Of a DNA stretch of 64,000 nucleotides, positions 31,203-40,253 are shown one piece after another. Position 1 is the stretch's first letter. Every line of letters begins with the position of its first letter. The DNA lies in NCBI GenBank assembly GCA_963807925.1, contig CAWEDP010000001.1, positions 372,001-436,000 of the forward strand, in the 5' to 3' direction. The position numbers and the translations under genes were made by a program. Origin of the DNA: CAWEDP01 sp963807925. Its GTDB lineage: Bacteria; Acidobacteriota; Vicinamibacteria; Vicinamibacterales; CAVVIG01. The notes under the pieces were generated by a model. The model was not told the origin of the DNA. It was given only the letters and a program-made list of their open reading frames with translations, and did no database searches.

Positions 31203-32159
31203 TCAGCTGCGCGAACCCACCTCCGCTCGCCAGTAGTCGAGCAGGTCGTCGAGCGTCTGCGCGAGCGGAATGGCAGGCGTCCATCCGAGTTCCTGGCGAA
31301 GCCGGGTGGAGTCGCCCACGAGCGACGGCAGGTCGTTCGGACGGAAGCGCGCCGGGTCGACGCGCACCCGGAACCGCCGGCGAGCGCGCGACGCGAGCAT
31401 GTCGAGCATCTCGCCGATCGCCGAGGCGCGGCCGGTCGAGACGTTGTAGGGACGGCCCGGAAGGCCGCGTTCGGCGATGGTTCGATAGGCCCGGACGGTG
31501 TCGCGCACGTCCATGATGTCGCGCCGCGCATCGAGGTTGCCGACGAGGACTTCGGGTGGACCCAGGCTGGCCTCGATCTTCGCGATTTGGCGGGCGAATC
31601 CCGAGGCCGCGAACGACGGATCCTGACGAGGCCCGACGTGGTTGAACGCCCGCCCCAGCGCGACCGAAATCGCGCCGGCCGAGGCTCGCGCCGCGAGCAG
31701 CTCCTGCGCGAGCTTGCTCAGGCCGTACGGGCTCGGCGGTACGAGCTCGTGATCCTCGGTGATCGGGCCGTCGGCCGGCTTGTACACCATGGCGGACCCG
31801 GGGATCAGCAAGCGCACGGGATGACCGGCGGCGCGCAGCGCCTCGATGACATGGTGGGTGCCGCGGACGTTGGTGGCCAAGGTCGCCGCGACGTCGTTCC
31901 AGGACCGCCCGACGTGCGCGGCGCCGGCGCAGTGATAGACGATCGACGGGCGGGTGCGGGCCATTTCGTCGCGCACCGCCGTCGCGTCCATCAGGTCGAC
32001 GCCGCGCCAGGAAATTCCCGGACCCTCCAGGCGGGCAGGTCCGCTGCCGCGGCGCCAGGCCACGATGGCGGCGTCCGCGGTTCGTTCGCGCGCGAGCAGC
32101 TCCAGCAGATGACTGCCGGCAAAGCCGGCGGCTCCCGTCACGAGAACCGTGTGGGCCAT
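31203..32159 (-). CDS. NAD-dependent epimerase/dehydratase (GDP-sugar 4-reductase/dehydratase-like)
   Basis: Extended short-chain dehydrogenase acting on a nucleotide sugar. The 318 residues begin with the NAD(P) motif GAAGFAG (9-15), and carry the catalytic S122 region, Y145 and K149 in YGLSK. HCAGAAHVG and the RAFNHVGPRQDP segment resemble GDP-6-deoxy-lyxo-hexulose reductases (Rmd) and GDP-mannose dehydratases, so GDP-6-deoxysugar synthesis for envelope glycans is likely. ATG 32159 lies 8 bases after the lptD stop; the upstream open frame is antisense-like and rejected. It follows lptD, matching an envelope role. Confidence 0.85.
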   Translation of the reverse strand: MAHTVLVTGAAGFAGSHLLELLARERTADAAIVAWRRGSGPARLEGPGISWRGVDLMDATAVRDEMARTRPSIVYHCAGAAHVGRSWNDVAATLATNVRGTHHVIEALRAAGHPVRLLIPGSAMVYKPADGPITEDHELVPPSPYGLSKLAQELLAARASAGAISVALGRAFNHVGPRQDPSFAASGFARQIAKIEASLGPPEVLVGNLDARRDIMDVRDTVRAYRTIAERGLPGRPYNVSTGRASAIGEMLDMLASRARRRFRVRVDPARFRPNDLPSLVGDSTRLRQELGWTPAIPLAQTLDDLLDYWRAEVGSRS

Positions 32160-32167
32160 CGCGCGGC

Positions 32168-34567
32168 TCAGCGGGGGACGCCGCTCAGCGCGCCGTTGAA
32201 CGGCGAGAAGTTGCCCAGGCCGGCGAGCGTGAAGGACATGAAGAAGCGGTGGTCGGCGGGAATGCCGAACGACGAGATGCCGCTGAGGTTGTAGGTCTGG
32301 TACTCGAACGAGACGCCGCAGCATTGGGCGTTGTAGAAGCCTGTGATCCGCTGCTGAATCATGGAGCGGTGGAGGACATCGTAGTTGAACGAATAGATCC
32401 CGCCGAACCGGTTGTCGGCGGTGTGCACGTTGGTCTGGCCGTTCAGGCCCTGCAGCAGGTTGTTCGGGTCGTTGTAGCCCGGGAGCTCCGGAATCAACCC
32501 GGTCTTCGTCCAGGTCCCGCTGGCGCTGAACAGCGTGCTGAGGTTGTAGGTCGCGGTCGCCGAAATCGTCCGCAGCGCCAGATAGCGGCTGTCCCACTCG
32601 GCGCGCACGGTCGCGTTGAACTGGTCGGTCGGCAGCGCCCGGACGCTCAGCAGGAGCGGCGAGAAGTTGCTCGGCGGCGTCCCGGTGAAGCTGCTCGAGT
32701 AGGCCGTGTCGTACTGGGCCGCACGCGCATCGGTGTAGTAGCTCTGCGAGAACTCCACATCGAGGATCTCGCGCGTCTGGCCGATTCGGGTCGGGCTGTC
32801 GCTCGGGGGGCGCCGCTTCGCGTAGAACCGGTTGTTGACGCCGTAGGTGTACCGGGTTGCGCCGCCCACGATGAAGTCCACCCCTTCGAGCTGCACGATG
32901 TTGTCGAAATTGTCGATGGCCGTCGTCCGATCGATGTTCACGTACGGCTCGATGGAATGCTTGAACTTCTCGGCGTAGCTGCTGTCCGGCGTGCTCCAGA
33001 TCTTGGTGAAGACCGGCCCGAGCATCTGGGTCTGAAACTGGAAGAACCGGCGGTTCAGGCTGTCGTCGACGAGCGTCTTGGACCCGTCCGGGTTGACGAC
33101 GTAGCTGCGCGAATAGAAGGTGTCGCGCCAACTGATGGTCGAGTTGACGGTGAACCACTGGAGCTTCTTGAACGGGTACCGGATCTGCGGGTTGAAGTCG
33201 AAGCGGCCGAGGCTCGAGTTGGCTTCGGTCGTGCCGAGCGCGCTTCCGGTGATGCTGTTCCTCAGCAGGTACACGTACTCGCCGCCCAACGAGTAGTACA
33301 GGTCCGAGCTGCCCAGCGGACGCTCGTTGCGGCTCACGCTCACCCTGGGCCACGTTCCATTGAGCACGGAGCTGGCGGGCACGTCCGCCGACGCGCTCGG
33401 GTAGAAGTACTCGTTGTGATCGAACGTGCCGTTGACCGTGAAGCCGTTCGACAGGCCGATGAGGTTGCCGCCGTAGGACCGGGTGTTCTGCGACGCGTCG
33501 TAGATGTTGGTGTTCAGCGTCTGCATCGAGACGATGCTCGAGAAGTAGTTCACGTTCGCACGCGCGCGGAAGTGCGACGAGATGCCCTGGTTGGCGCTTC
33601 CGCGGATCTGGTAGCTGCGCTCGGCCGGGAGGGTGCTCGTGCTGCCGTCAGACGAGGTGTAGGTCGCCTCCTTCTGATCCAGCCAGTGGACCGCCATCGT
33701 CCCGTCGGTGCCGCCGCCGTAGTTGTATCGATACTCGCCGCCGAGCCCCTGTCCGGTCGTTGCGTACCAGTCGTGCATGAACGTGGCGTCCTGGCTCCGA
33801 TCGATGGCCCAGAAGAAGGCGTTGTGGAGCGACTGGCCGCGCAGTGTCGAGGTGCCGTAGGTGGGCAGCAGAATGCCGGTCGCGCGGTTCTCCCGCTTCG
33901 TCGGGTAGAAGAGGATCGGCGTATAGAGCATCGGCACCCCTTTGACGCTGAAGACCGCCGACTTCAACATCGTGTAGTGATCGATGTTCAGCAGGACCGT
34001 CGACGAGCTCAGCTGCCAGCGCGGCGTCGGCTGCACGCACGTCGTGAAGCCGCCGTTGGTGATCCGGTACTTGCGCGGACCGAGCTTTTCGATCGTGTCG
34101 CCGTAGAAATAGACGTCGGTCTCCTGGCTGGCGGCGGGGGGCGGCGGGGCCCCGGGGCGCGCCTGCGCCACCGGCGGTTTCACGCTGGCGGTTCCGTACG
34201 CGTTGTAGAAGGTCCCCAGCTGCGTTTCGGTGTCGAACTCCGCGCGCTCGGCGGCAATCCGGTTGGTGCCCTGCGCGAGCACCACGTTCCCGGTCGCAAC
34301 CGCCCGGTTGGTGTCGCCGAACACCCGGACGTCGTCGGCGAAGATGGTCGTGTCGCCGCGCTGCATCTCGACATGCCCGAGGAAGTACGTGTCCTTGTTG
34401 TTGATGACCTGGCGCGAATCGCTCGTCGTCGTCTCGGTGGCGGGCGGCAGCGGCCGGTTCGGCGGCGCGGGCGGCGCACCCGGCGGCGCCTGCGCGAAGG
34501 CGTGGGAGACGGACACGAGGGCCAGCGCACAGACGGCAATCAGGACGGCTGGAACGCGCATCGGCAA
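32168..34567 (-). CDS. lptD: LPS-assembly protein LptD
   Basis: Outer-membrane barrel that inserts lipopolysaccharide into the outer leaflet. The 799 residues have a signal peptide ending AFAQA (about 26), a Pro-rich linker, an OstA/LptA-like beta-jellyroll (about 50-125; VEMQRGDTTIFADDVRVFGD) and a long C-terminal beta-barrel rich in aromatic, Ser, Thr and Asn residues. The C-terminal NAQCCGVSFEYQ matches the conserved LptD double-Cys segment. Its presence shows the organism has an LPS-bearing outer membrane. Stop and start lie close to the epimerase and folC genes, so it belongs to the minus-strand run. Confidence 0.9.
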   Translation of the reverse strand: MPMRVPAVLIAVCALALVSVSHAFAQAPPGAPPAPPNRPLPPATETTTSDSRQVINNKDTYFLGHVEMQRGDTTIFADDVRVFGDTNRAVATGNVVLAQGTNRIAAERAEFDTETQLGTFYNAYGTASVKPPVAQARPGAPPPPAASQETDVYFYGDTIEKLGPRKYRITNGGFTTCVQPTPRWQLSSSTVLLNIDHYTMLKSAVFSVKGVPMLYTPILFYPTKRENRATGILLPTYGTSTLRGQSLHNAFFWAIDRSQDATFMHDWYATTGQGLGGEYRYNYGGGTDGTMAVHWLDQKEATYTSSDGSTSTLPAERSYQIRGSANQGISSHFRARANVNYFSSIVSMQTLNTNIYDASQNTRSYGGNLIGLSNGFTVNGTFDHNEYFYPSASADVPASSVLNGTWPRVSVSRNERPLGSSDLYYSLGGEYVYLLRNSITGSALGTTEANSSLGRFDFNPQIRYPFKKLQWFTVNSTISWRDTFYSRSYVVNPDGSKTLVDDSLNRRFFQFQTQMLGPVFTKIWSTPDSSYAEKFKHSIEPYVNIDRTTAIDNFDNIVQLEGVDFIVGGATRYTYGVNNRFYAKRRPPSDSPTRIGQTREILDVEFSQSYYTDARAAQYDTAYSSSFTGTPPSNFSPLLLSVRALPTDQFNATVRAEWDSRYLALRTISATATYNLSTLFSASGTWTKTGLIPELPGYNDPNNLLQGLNGQTNVHTADNRFGGIYSFNYDVLHRSMIQQRITGFYNAQCCGVSFEYQTYNLSGISSFGIPADHRFFMSFTLAGLGNFSPFNGALSGVPR

Positions 34568-34588
34568 CGGGGGAACTCCCGCAGAGTA

Positions 34589-35881
34589 TCACGACCAAAC
34601 GCCGTCGCTGATGAGGTCGCCCAGCAGGAAGATCGATCCTGCGACGACGATCCGCCTCGAACGCGCCCACGCGGCCGACAGCGCATCGCGACGCGCGGGC
34701 CGGACGACGATCGGCAAACCGGGCGCGGCAGCGCGCGCGGCTGCCGCAAGCGCTTCGGGGTCGGCGGATCGCGCCGTCGACGAGCGCGTCACGACGAGCG
34801 CCGAGACCGCCGGCAGCAGCGCGGCGAACATCTGGTGCACGTCCTTGTCGGCCATCACGGCGAACACCAGCGGCGGTTTGTCGGTCCACACCTCGGCGAG
34901 ATACGCGGCGAGGCTCGCCGCGCCGGCCGGATTGTGTGCGGCGTCGAGAATGACCTCGCGTCCGTCGGGCAGCTGCCGGTACTCGAGCCGGCCGGGCCAC
35001 GACACGCGCGAGAGGCCGTCGAGGATCGCGGGCGGCGGGACCACCAGGCCGCGCTCGCCGAGGCCCTCCAGCAGCCGCACGGCCACCACCGCGTTGGCGA
35101 TCTGGTGCGTGCCGCGAAGCGCCAGCGTGACGCGTCCGTAGTCCCGGTCCGGCGTGCGCAGGCGGACGAGCGTCGGTGCCCCGCGCGGCTGCTCGATGCG
35201 CTCGAGGGTGACCCCCTCCAACGCCGAGACGAGCGGCGCACCCCGTTGGTCGGCGACGGCGGCGATCGCCGCGAAGGCCTCGAACGACATCGGGCCAACG
35301 ATGACAGGGACGCCGGGCTTGACGATGCCGCCCTTCTCCACCGCGATGGCGGCCAACGTGTCCCCGAGATATCGCTGGTGATCGAAATCGATCGATGTGA
35401 TCGCCGTCAGAGCCGGTGTGATGACGTTGGTGGCATCGAGACGGCCGCCCAGGCCCGTTTCGAGCACGGCCACGTCCACGCCGCCCCGGCGGAAGAGCTC
35501 CAGCGCGGCCGCCGTCGTCACCTCGAAGAAGGTCGGCAGCCCGGGCAGTCGCCCGGAGGCGACCAGCCGGTCGATGCGATCCCGCAGGTCGGCCACGACG
35601 CCCACGAGCGTCTCGCGCGCCACGGGGCGTCCGTCGATGACGAACCGCTCGGTGAGATCGACCAGGTGCGGCGAGGTGTAGCGGCCCGATCGATGGCCCG
35701 CCGCCCGCAGCGCCGCGTCGACCATCGCGGTGACGGATCCCTTGCCGTTGGTGCCGGCCACGTGGACGGACTGGAAGGCGCGATCGGGACGGCCCAGGTC
35801 CTCGACGATCGTGCGAATGTTGTCGAGCCCGAACTTGATGCCGAAGCGTTCGAGGCCGAAGAGATACTCAAGCGGGTCCAC
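34589..35881 (-). CDS. folC: Bifunctional folylpolyglutamate/dihydrofolate synthase
   Basis: Mur-ligase-fold ATPase that adds glutamate to dihydropteroate and folates. The 430 residues have the P-loop AGTNGKGSV (42-50), SPHLVDLTERFVIDG, the ETGLGGRLDATN segment (about 141-152) and DAAHNPAGAASL in the C-terminal domain. The GTG at 35881 (VDPLEYLFGLERFGIKFGL) gives the typical N-terminus. It follows accD, an arrangement found in many bacteria, and is 21 bases before lptD. Confidence 0.96.
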   Translation of the reverse strand: MDPLEYLFGLERFGIKFGLDNIRTIVEDLGRPDRAFQSVHVAGTNGKGSVTAMVDAALRAAGHRSGRYTSPHLVDLTERFVIDGRPVARETLVGVVADLRDRIDRLVASGRLPGLPTFFEVTTAAALELFRRGGVDVAVLETGLGGRLDATNVITPALTAITSIDFDHQRYLGDTLAAIAVEKGGIVKPGVPVIVGPMSFEAFAAIAAVADQRGAPLVSALEGVTLERIEQPRGAPTLVRLRTPDRDYGRVTLALRGTHQIANAVVAVRLLEGLGERGLVVPPPAILDGLSRVSWPGRLEYRQLPDGREVILDAAHNPAGAASLAAYLAEVWTDKPPLVFAVMADKDVHQMFAALLPAVSALVVTRSSTARSADPEALAAAARAAAPGLPIVVRPARRDALSAAWARSRRIVVAGSIFLLGDLISDGVWS

Positions 35882-35905
35882 GCGTGCTCCCGACGGCCCG
35901 GGCGC

Positions 35906-36835
35906 TCACGGGGCCGAGCGGTCGTCTGACGGCGCGGACGGGGCGGTGAGGAACGCGGCTTCGACGGCGGCGGGAGCCGGCGCCTCGCGCGCCCCCATGA
36001 ACCGCAGCGCGTTGGCGATCACCGACTTCATCTCCCGGCGATCGACGACGAGATCGAGCATCCCTCGATCGAGCAGGAACTCGCTTCGCTGGAACCCGTC
36101 GGGCAGCTTCTGGCCGATCGTCTGCTCGATCACGCGGGGCCCGGCGAACCCGATGAGCGCTTTCGGCTCGGCGATGTTGAGATCGCCGAGCATCGCAAAA
36201 CTCGCCGTCACGCCGCCGGTCGTCGGATCGGTGAGGACGGAGATGTACGGCAGCCGCTCGCGATCCAGGCGCGCCAGCGTCACGCAGATCTTGGCCATCT
36301 GCATCAGCGACAGCGTGCCCTCCATCATGCGCGCGCCTCCCGAGCGGCAGACGACGACCAGCGGCAGGCGCCCGGCAATCGCGCGCTCGACGGCACGGGC
36401 GATCTTCTCGCCGACGACGACGCCCATGCTGCCGCCGATGAAGCCGTACTCCATCGCGGCCACGATCGTCGGGATGCCGTCCAGCTGTCCCGACGCCACC
36501 ACGATGGCATCCTTGAGGCCGGTCGATTTCGCCGACGACTCAAGCCGCTCCTTGTACGGCTTGGTGTCGGTGAACTGCAGCGGGTCTGTGGAGACGAGGT
36601 CCGGATCGTGGTCGGTCCACGACCCGCCGTCGAAGAGCATCCGCAGGCGCTCGAGCGCGCCCATCGGCAGATGATGGGCGCATTTGGGACAGACGCTGAG
36701 ATTGGCGGCAAGGTCCTTGTTGTAGATGATCTGCGCGCACCCGGGACACTTCACCCACAGGCCCTCCGGGACGCGGCTGGCCTTCGCCTTCTCCGGAGTC
36801 GCCATCGGCGTGCGTGCCTTCTTGAACCAGGCCAT
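35906..36835 (-). CDS. accD: Acetyl-CoA carboxylase carboxyltransferase subunit beta
   Basis: Zinc-binding half of the carboxyltransferase that makes malonyl-CoA for fatty acid synthesis. The 309 residues contain the zinc finger C30-X2-C33-X15-C49-X2-C52, the GGSMGVVVGEKIARA segment, CRSGGARMMEGTLSLMQMAK (acyl-CoA site) and LTDPTTGGVTASFA. A Pro/Ala-rich tail follows residue 285. accA is not in this window. The adjacent folC gene is the usual neighbour. Confidence 0.97.
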   Translation of the reverse strand: MAWFKKARTPMATPEKAKASRVPEGLWVKCPGCAQIIYNKDLAANLSVCPKCAHHLPMGALERLRMLFDGGSWTDHDPDLVSTDPLQFTDTKPYKERLESSAKSTGLKDAIVVASGQLDGIPTIVAAMEYGFIGGSMGVVVGEKIARAVERAIAGRLPLVVVCRSGGARMMEGTLSLMQMAKICVTLARLDRERLPYISVLTDPTTGGVTASFAMLGDLNIAEPKALIGFAGPRVIEQTIGQKLPDGFQRSEFLLDRGMLDLVVDRREMKSVIANALRFMGAREAPAPAAVEAAFLTAPSAPSDDRSAP

Positions 36836-36897
36836 CGCGGGAGCTTAGCAGGGCGACCGGGACAGGGCAACGCGCGAGCGGTCGGCCCCGGCCGTCG

Positions 36898-37539
36898 TTA
36901 CCGCGTCCTCGGCACATAGTACCGCGTGCCCGGACCGGCCATTCGAATCTGCCGGACGAGATCCTCGAACGCCTCGTCGCTGGCGTTCGCGTCGAACTCC
37001 GAGGTCTCCACGACCAGCAGGGGCGTCGAGCGGTAGTGGAAGAAGAAGTGGTGGTACGCCTCGTTGAGCTCCCGCAGGTACTCCGGATCGGGCACCAACG
37101 CGTCGTCGCCCGCGTCGCCGGGCCGCGCCCTCAAGCGGCGCACGAGCAGGTCGGTCGGCGCCTGGAGGTAGACGACCAGGTCGGGCGGCGAGACGTCCTC
37201 TGCCAGCAGATCGTAGAGCCGCTGATAGATGAACAGCTCGTTGTCGTCGAGATTGAGGTACGCGAAGATCTTGTCCTTGTCGAACAGGTAATCGCACACC
37301 GTGATCTGGCTGAAGAGATCGCGCTGGCGGAGTCCTGCCTGCTGACGATGGCGACTGAGGAGGTAGAAGAGCTGCGCCTGGAGCGCGGCGCCCGGCCTGT
37401 CGCCGTAGAAATCGGCGAGAAACGGGTTCTCGGTGTCTTCGAGGACGATCGTGGCGTCGAGTCGCGCGCCGAGGCGCTCGGCCAGCGCCGTCTTGCCGAC
37501 GCCGATCGGGCCTTCGAGCGCGATGTGGCGAAACTGCAA
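36898..37539 (-). CDS. Deoxynucleoside kinase
   Basis: Phosphorylates a deoxynucleoside for salvage. The 213 residues have the P-loop GPIGVGKT (10-17), the lid/active-site DRS-type region replaced by the family segment ITVCDYLFDKDKIFA, and LVVYLQAPTDLLVRRLRAR, typical of the dNK/dGK/dCK family. Substrate preference (dG, dA or dC) cannot be read from sequence. It lies 62 bases upstream of accD on the same strand. ATG 37539 is preceded by TATCAT about 15 bases upstream, a possible -10. Confidence 0.9.
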   Translation of the reverse strand: MQFRHIALEGPIGVGKTALAERLGARLDATIVLEDTENPFLADFYGDRPGAALQAQLFYLLSRHRQQAGLRQRDLFSQITVCDYLFDKDKIFAYLNLDDNELFIYQRLYDLLAEDVSPPDLVVYLQAPTDLLVRRLRARPGDAGDDALVPDPEYLRELNEAYHHFFFHYRSTPLLVVETSEFDANASDEAFEDLVRQIRMAGPGTRYYVPRTR

Positions 37540-37657
37540 GGCGGCCCGATGATATCATCGCGACTGGCGAACCTTCTCCGACCGCAGACGTGCTGTGGCT
37601 CCACGTTTGTCACCAGGCGAGCACGGCGATCGACGTCCCCGCTCCCGTGAGGCCTCG

Positions 37658-39830
37658 ATGAAACGTTCGGGTACTCCTGGTGCTGGCATTGGCGGTCGGC
37701 GGCGTCGCGTGCAAGACGACCGAACCGATCGTGGCGCCGGCTCCGGTCAAGCCCGTCGGCCCGACCTACGAACAGAAGATGGCGTGGATCCTCCGCCTCG
37801 AGGATCAGCGGTCGCTCCGCGATCCCGTGCCGGCGGCGCCGCCGGCCGCGCCGGCGCCCGCGCCGGTTCCGTCTCGAGGGCGCGCGGCCGTCGCGGCGCC
37901 GCCGCCCCCACCCCCGCCGACAGCCGACCTCGTGCGTCTGCTCGGCGACGAGGAAGCCCGCGTGCGCTGGCGCGCGGCGCTCGCCATCGGGCGCGTCGGC
38001 CTCGCCGACGGCGTCGAGCCGCTGGTGCCGCTGCTCTCGGATCCCGACGCGGACGTCAGACAGATGGCGGCGTTCGCGCTGGGACTGCTCCACGATCCGC
38101 GCGCGCGCAATCCGCTCGTGGAGGCTCTCGCGGATCCGTCGCCGATCGTCCAGGGCAGCGCTGCGGAGGCGCTCGGACTGATCGGCGATGCGGCGGCGGC
38201 CGCGCCGATTGCCTCGCTCGTGTCGCAGGCGATGCAGTCGGGCGCGCTCGCCGAGCCGCCCGGCGAGGGCATGGACGTCCGGCGCGATTCGCCGGCCGGT
38301 ACCTTTCGACTCGGCGTGTTCGCGCTGGTGCGGCTGAAGGCGTACGACGCGCTGGCGTCGGCGGTCCTCGATGGAGCGGGTCAACCGAAGGTCCGGTGGT
38401 GGCCCGTGGCGTACGCGCTGCAGCGACTCGAGGATCCGCGCGCGCTCGCGCCGCTGATGACGCTGGCGCGCGAGTCGGATCCCTACACGCGCGCGTTCGC
38501 GGTGAAGGGGCTCGGCGCGCTCGAGAGTCGCGCGGCCGTGCCGCTGCTGCTGCCGCTCGTCGCCGGCGGCGACCGCGCCACCTCCATCGAAGCGGTGCGC
38601 GCGCTGGGGCGGATTGGCGATCCCGCCGCCGCCGCGCCGCTCATCAAGATCCTGCAGGATCGCGCGGCGCCGCCGCCGCTCCGCACCGAGGCGATCGCGG
38701 CCATGGCCACCATCAAGGCGCCCGAGGCGTCCGACCTGCTGCTGGATCTCATCAGCGACGCGAAGCCCGAGATTCGCGCGGCGGCGCTCGCCGCCAGCGC
38801 CGCCAGAGATCCCGAGGGCTTCGTCACGGTGCTGTCGGGCCTCGATGCCGATCCGAACTGGACCGTGCGCGCCAGGCTGGCCACCGTCCTCGGGACGCTG
38901 CGCGCGGACGCAGGATTGCCGCGGCTGCTGACGATGCTGCGCGACACGGATCAGCGGGTGATTCCGCCGGTCCTTGCCGCCATCGCGAAGCTCGCGCCGA
39001 CCGGTGCCGCGTCGATCATGCTGGATCACCTGAAAGCCGAGGACCCGCCGGTCCGCGCCGCCGCGGCGACCGCGCTCGGCGAGCTGAAGCCGCCGGATGC
39101 GGTCCCGGCGCTCGCCGCCGCGTACGATTTCGGGCAGCAGGACACGCTGTACACGGCGCGTGCCGCCGCGCTGGCGGCGCTCGCCAAGTACGGCGCCGCC
39201 GCTGCGGCGCCGGTGCTCGAACGGGCGTTCGGGGACCGCGACTGGGCGGTGCGGCTGCGCGCCGCCGAGCTCGCCCGGGCGCTCAACCTGCCGGGCGATC
39301 CCGACCCCGCCCATCGCATTCGTCCGGCGCCGGTCCGCATTCCCCTCGACGCCTACGCGACGCCACGCCTGATCGCGCCGCAGGTGTCGACGCAGGTGTA
39401 CATCGAGACCGAGCGCGGCATCATCCAGATCGAGCTCGCGATGAACGAGGCGCCGATCACGGTCGAGAACTTCGTGCAGCTCACGCGGGCCGGGTTCTTC
39501 AACGGCCTCGCCGTCCATCGCGTCGTTCAGGACTTCGTCGTCCAGACCGGCGATCCGCGCAGCGACGGCGAGGGCGGCCCGGGCTACACGATCCGGGACG
39601 AGCTGAGCGAGCTGCCGTTCGTGCGTGGCACGGTGGGGATGGCGCTGGACTGGGCTGACACCGGCGGCAGCCAGTTCTTCATCACGCTGTCGCCGCAGCC
39701 GCATCTCGACGCGAAGTACACCGTGTTCGGCCGGGTGGTCGCCGGGATGGAAGTCGTCGATGCGCTGGAGCCTGGAGACACGATCCGGCGCGTGCGGATC
39801 TGGGACGGGCAGACGCTGTCGCCAAATTGA
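37658..39830 (+). CDS. Lipoprotein with HEAT repeats and C-terminal cyclophilin-type peptidyl-prolyl isomerase (frameshift at codon 2)
   Basis: Predicted periplasmic folding factor. The bulk of about 720 residues consists of many HEAT-like repeats (e.g. VRQMAAFALGLLHDPRARNP, VRAAAATALGELKPPDAVPA), followed by a cyclophilin domain over about the last 150 residues with FNGLAVHRVVQDFVVQTGDP and GGSQFFITLSPQPHLDAKYT. The ATG at 37658 is out of frame; dropping one A of the AAA at 37661-37663 gives MNVRVLLVLALAVGGVAC, a perfect lipoprotein signal with lipobox Cys. The intact frame otherwise only starts at GTG 37680, which lacks a charged n-region. GTGAGG near 37647 serves as ribosome site. Confidence 0.86.
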
Positions 39831-39833
39831 AAA

Positions 39834-39857
39834 GGGGGCGACGGCCGCCCCCTTTTT
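39834..39857. terminator. Bidirectional intrinsic terminator
   Basis: GGGGGCG (39834-39840) pairs with CGCCCCC (39846-39852), with a 5-base loop. TTTTT follows on the plus strand and TTTT on the minus strand. It ends the cyclophilin lipoprotein gene on plus and the short Lys-rich ORF transcript on minus. Confidence 0.85.
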
Positions 39858-39877
39858 CCTTCGCGGGTGAGGTCAGC

Positions 39878-39928
39878 TTAGCGTTTCTTGCCGGCCTTCT
39901 TCTTCCCGCCCTTGGCTTTCTTCGCCAT
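39878..39928 (-). CDS. Candidate 16-residue Lys-rich microprotein
   Basis: ATG 39928 opens a 16-residue ORF, MAKKAKGGKKKAGKKR, ending at TAA 39878. A G-rich stretch (seven G, 39939-39945) lies 10 bases upstream and could act as ribosome site. The peptide has nine Lys, one Arg and no acidic residue, like a DNA- or RNA-binding tail. Support beyond its own sequence is the unit around it: strong minus-strand promoter at 40205-40178 and terminator at 39857-39834. It is too short for any homology claim. Confidence 0.45.
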   Translation of the reverse strand: MAKKAKGGKKKAGKKR

Positions 39929-40171
39929 TGTCCGTTATCCCCCCCTTCATAAGGGATTGCTGGCGAGAGCGCTCCCGGGCCCGTGAGGTGGCTGCCGCCT
40001 GGCACGCTCGCCCCGAGACCGGCGCTCTACGCGTCGTGGCACCTTCCGGATGGTTCCGTGCGTTGGGCGTTCAGGCCACATGATCTGAATCGCCAACAGC
40101 CGAGCTCGGAAGGGTGAAACCGGTCGCCCGATCTCACTAGGGGTGGCCTGAGTTATCCACCCTCATACCAG
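39929..40171 (-). ncRNA. Candidate structured leader or small RNA
   Basis: Between a predicted transcription start near 40171 and the 16-residue ORF lie about 240 bases with no convincing long ORF. Stems include GGGTGG/CCACCC (40161-40140 region) and GTGAG near 40138 with CTCAC near 39986, which would close a long rod. The size and rod shape loosely recall 6S RNA, and CCGGAAGG near 40050 recalls the SRP RNA core, but neither consensus is met. It may be the 5' leader of the short ORF or an independent small RNA. Confidence 0.4.
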
Positions 40172-40177
40172 ATGTAG

Positions 40178-40205
40178 ATTATGGCCGAGAAACGTGAACT
40201 GTCAA
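40178..40205 (-). promoter_or_regulatory. Strong sigma-70 promoter on minus strand
   Basis: On the minus strand TTGACA (40205-40200, perfect -35) is followed after 16 bases by CATAAT (40183-40178, 5 of 6 -10). It points into the 39834-40171 region and away from the secreted helical protein gene that ends at 40254. Confidence 0.72.
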
Positions 40206-40253
40206 GCACAATCGCGCGAAAAAGTCAAAAAATTCATGGGTGTCGCACGATGG

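Noticed and set aside
32249..35929. 1226-codon open frame on the plus strand
   Set aside because: It is antisense to lptD and folC, both of which have clear motifs. It crosses two genes and has no recognisable domain.
40040..40060. CCGGAAGG on the minus strand, like the SRP RNA core
   Set aside because: The flanking core sequence expected for 4.5S RNA (GGTCAGG and AAGCAGCC) is absent.
40151..40160. TTATCCACC, one mismatch to a DnaA box
   Set aside because: A single box with no AT-rich unwinding region, no further boxes and no dnaA or dnaN. It forms part of a predicted RNA stem instead.
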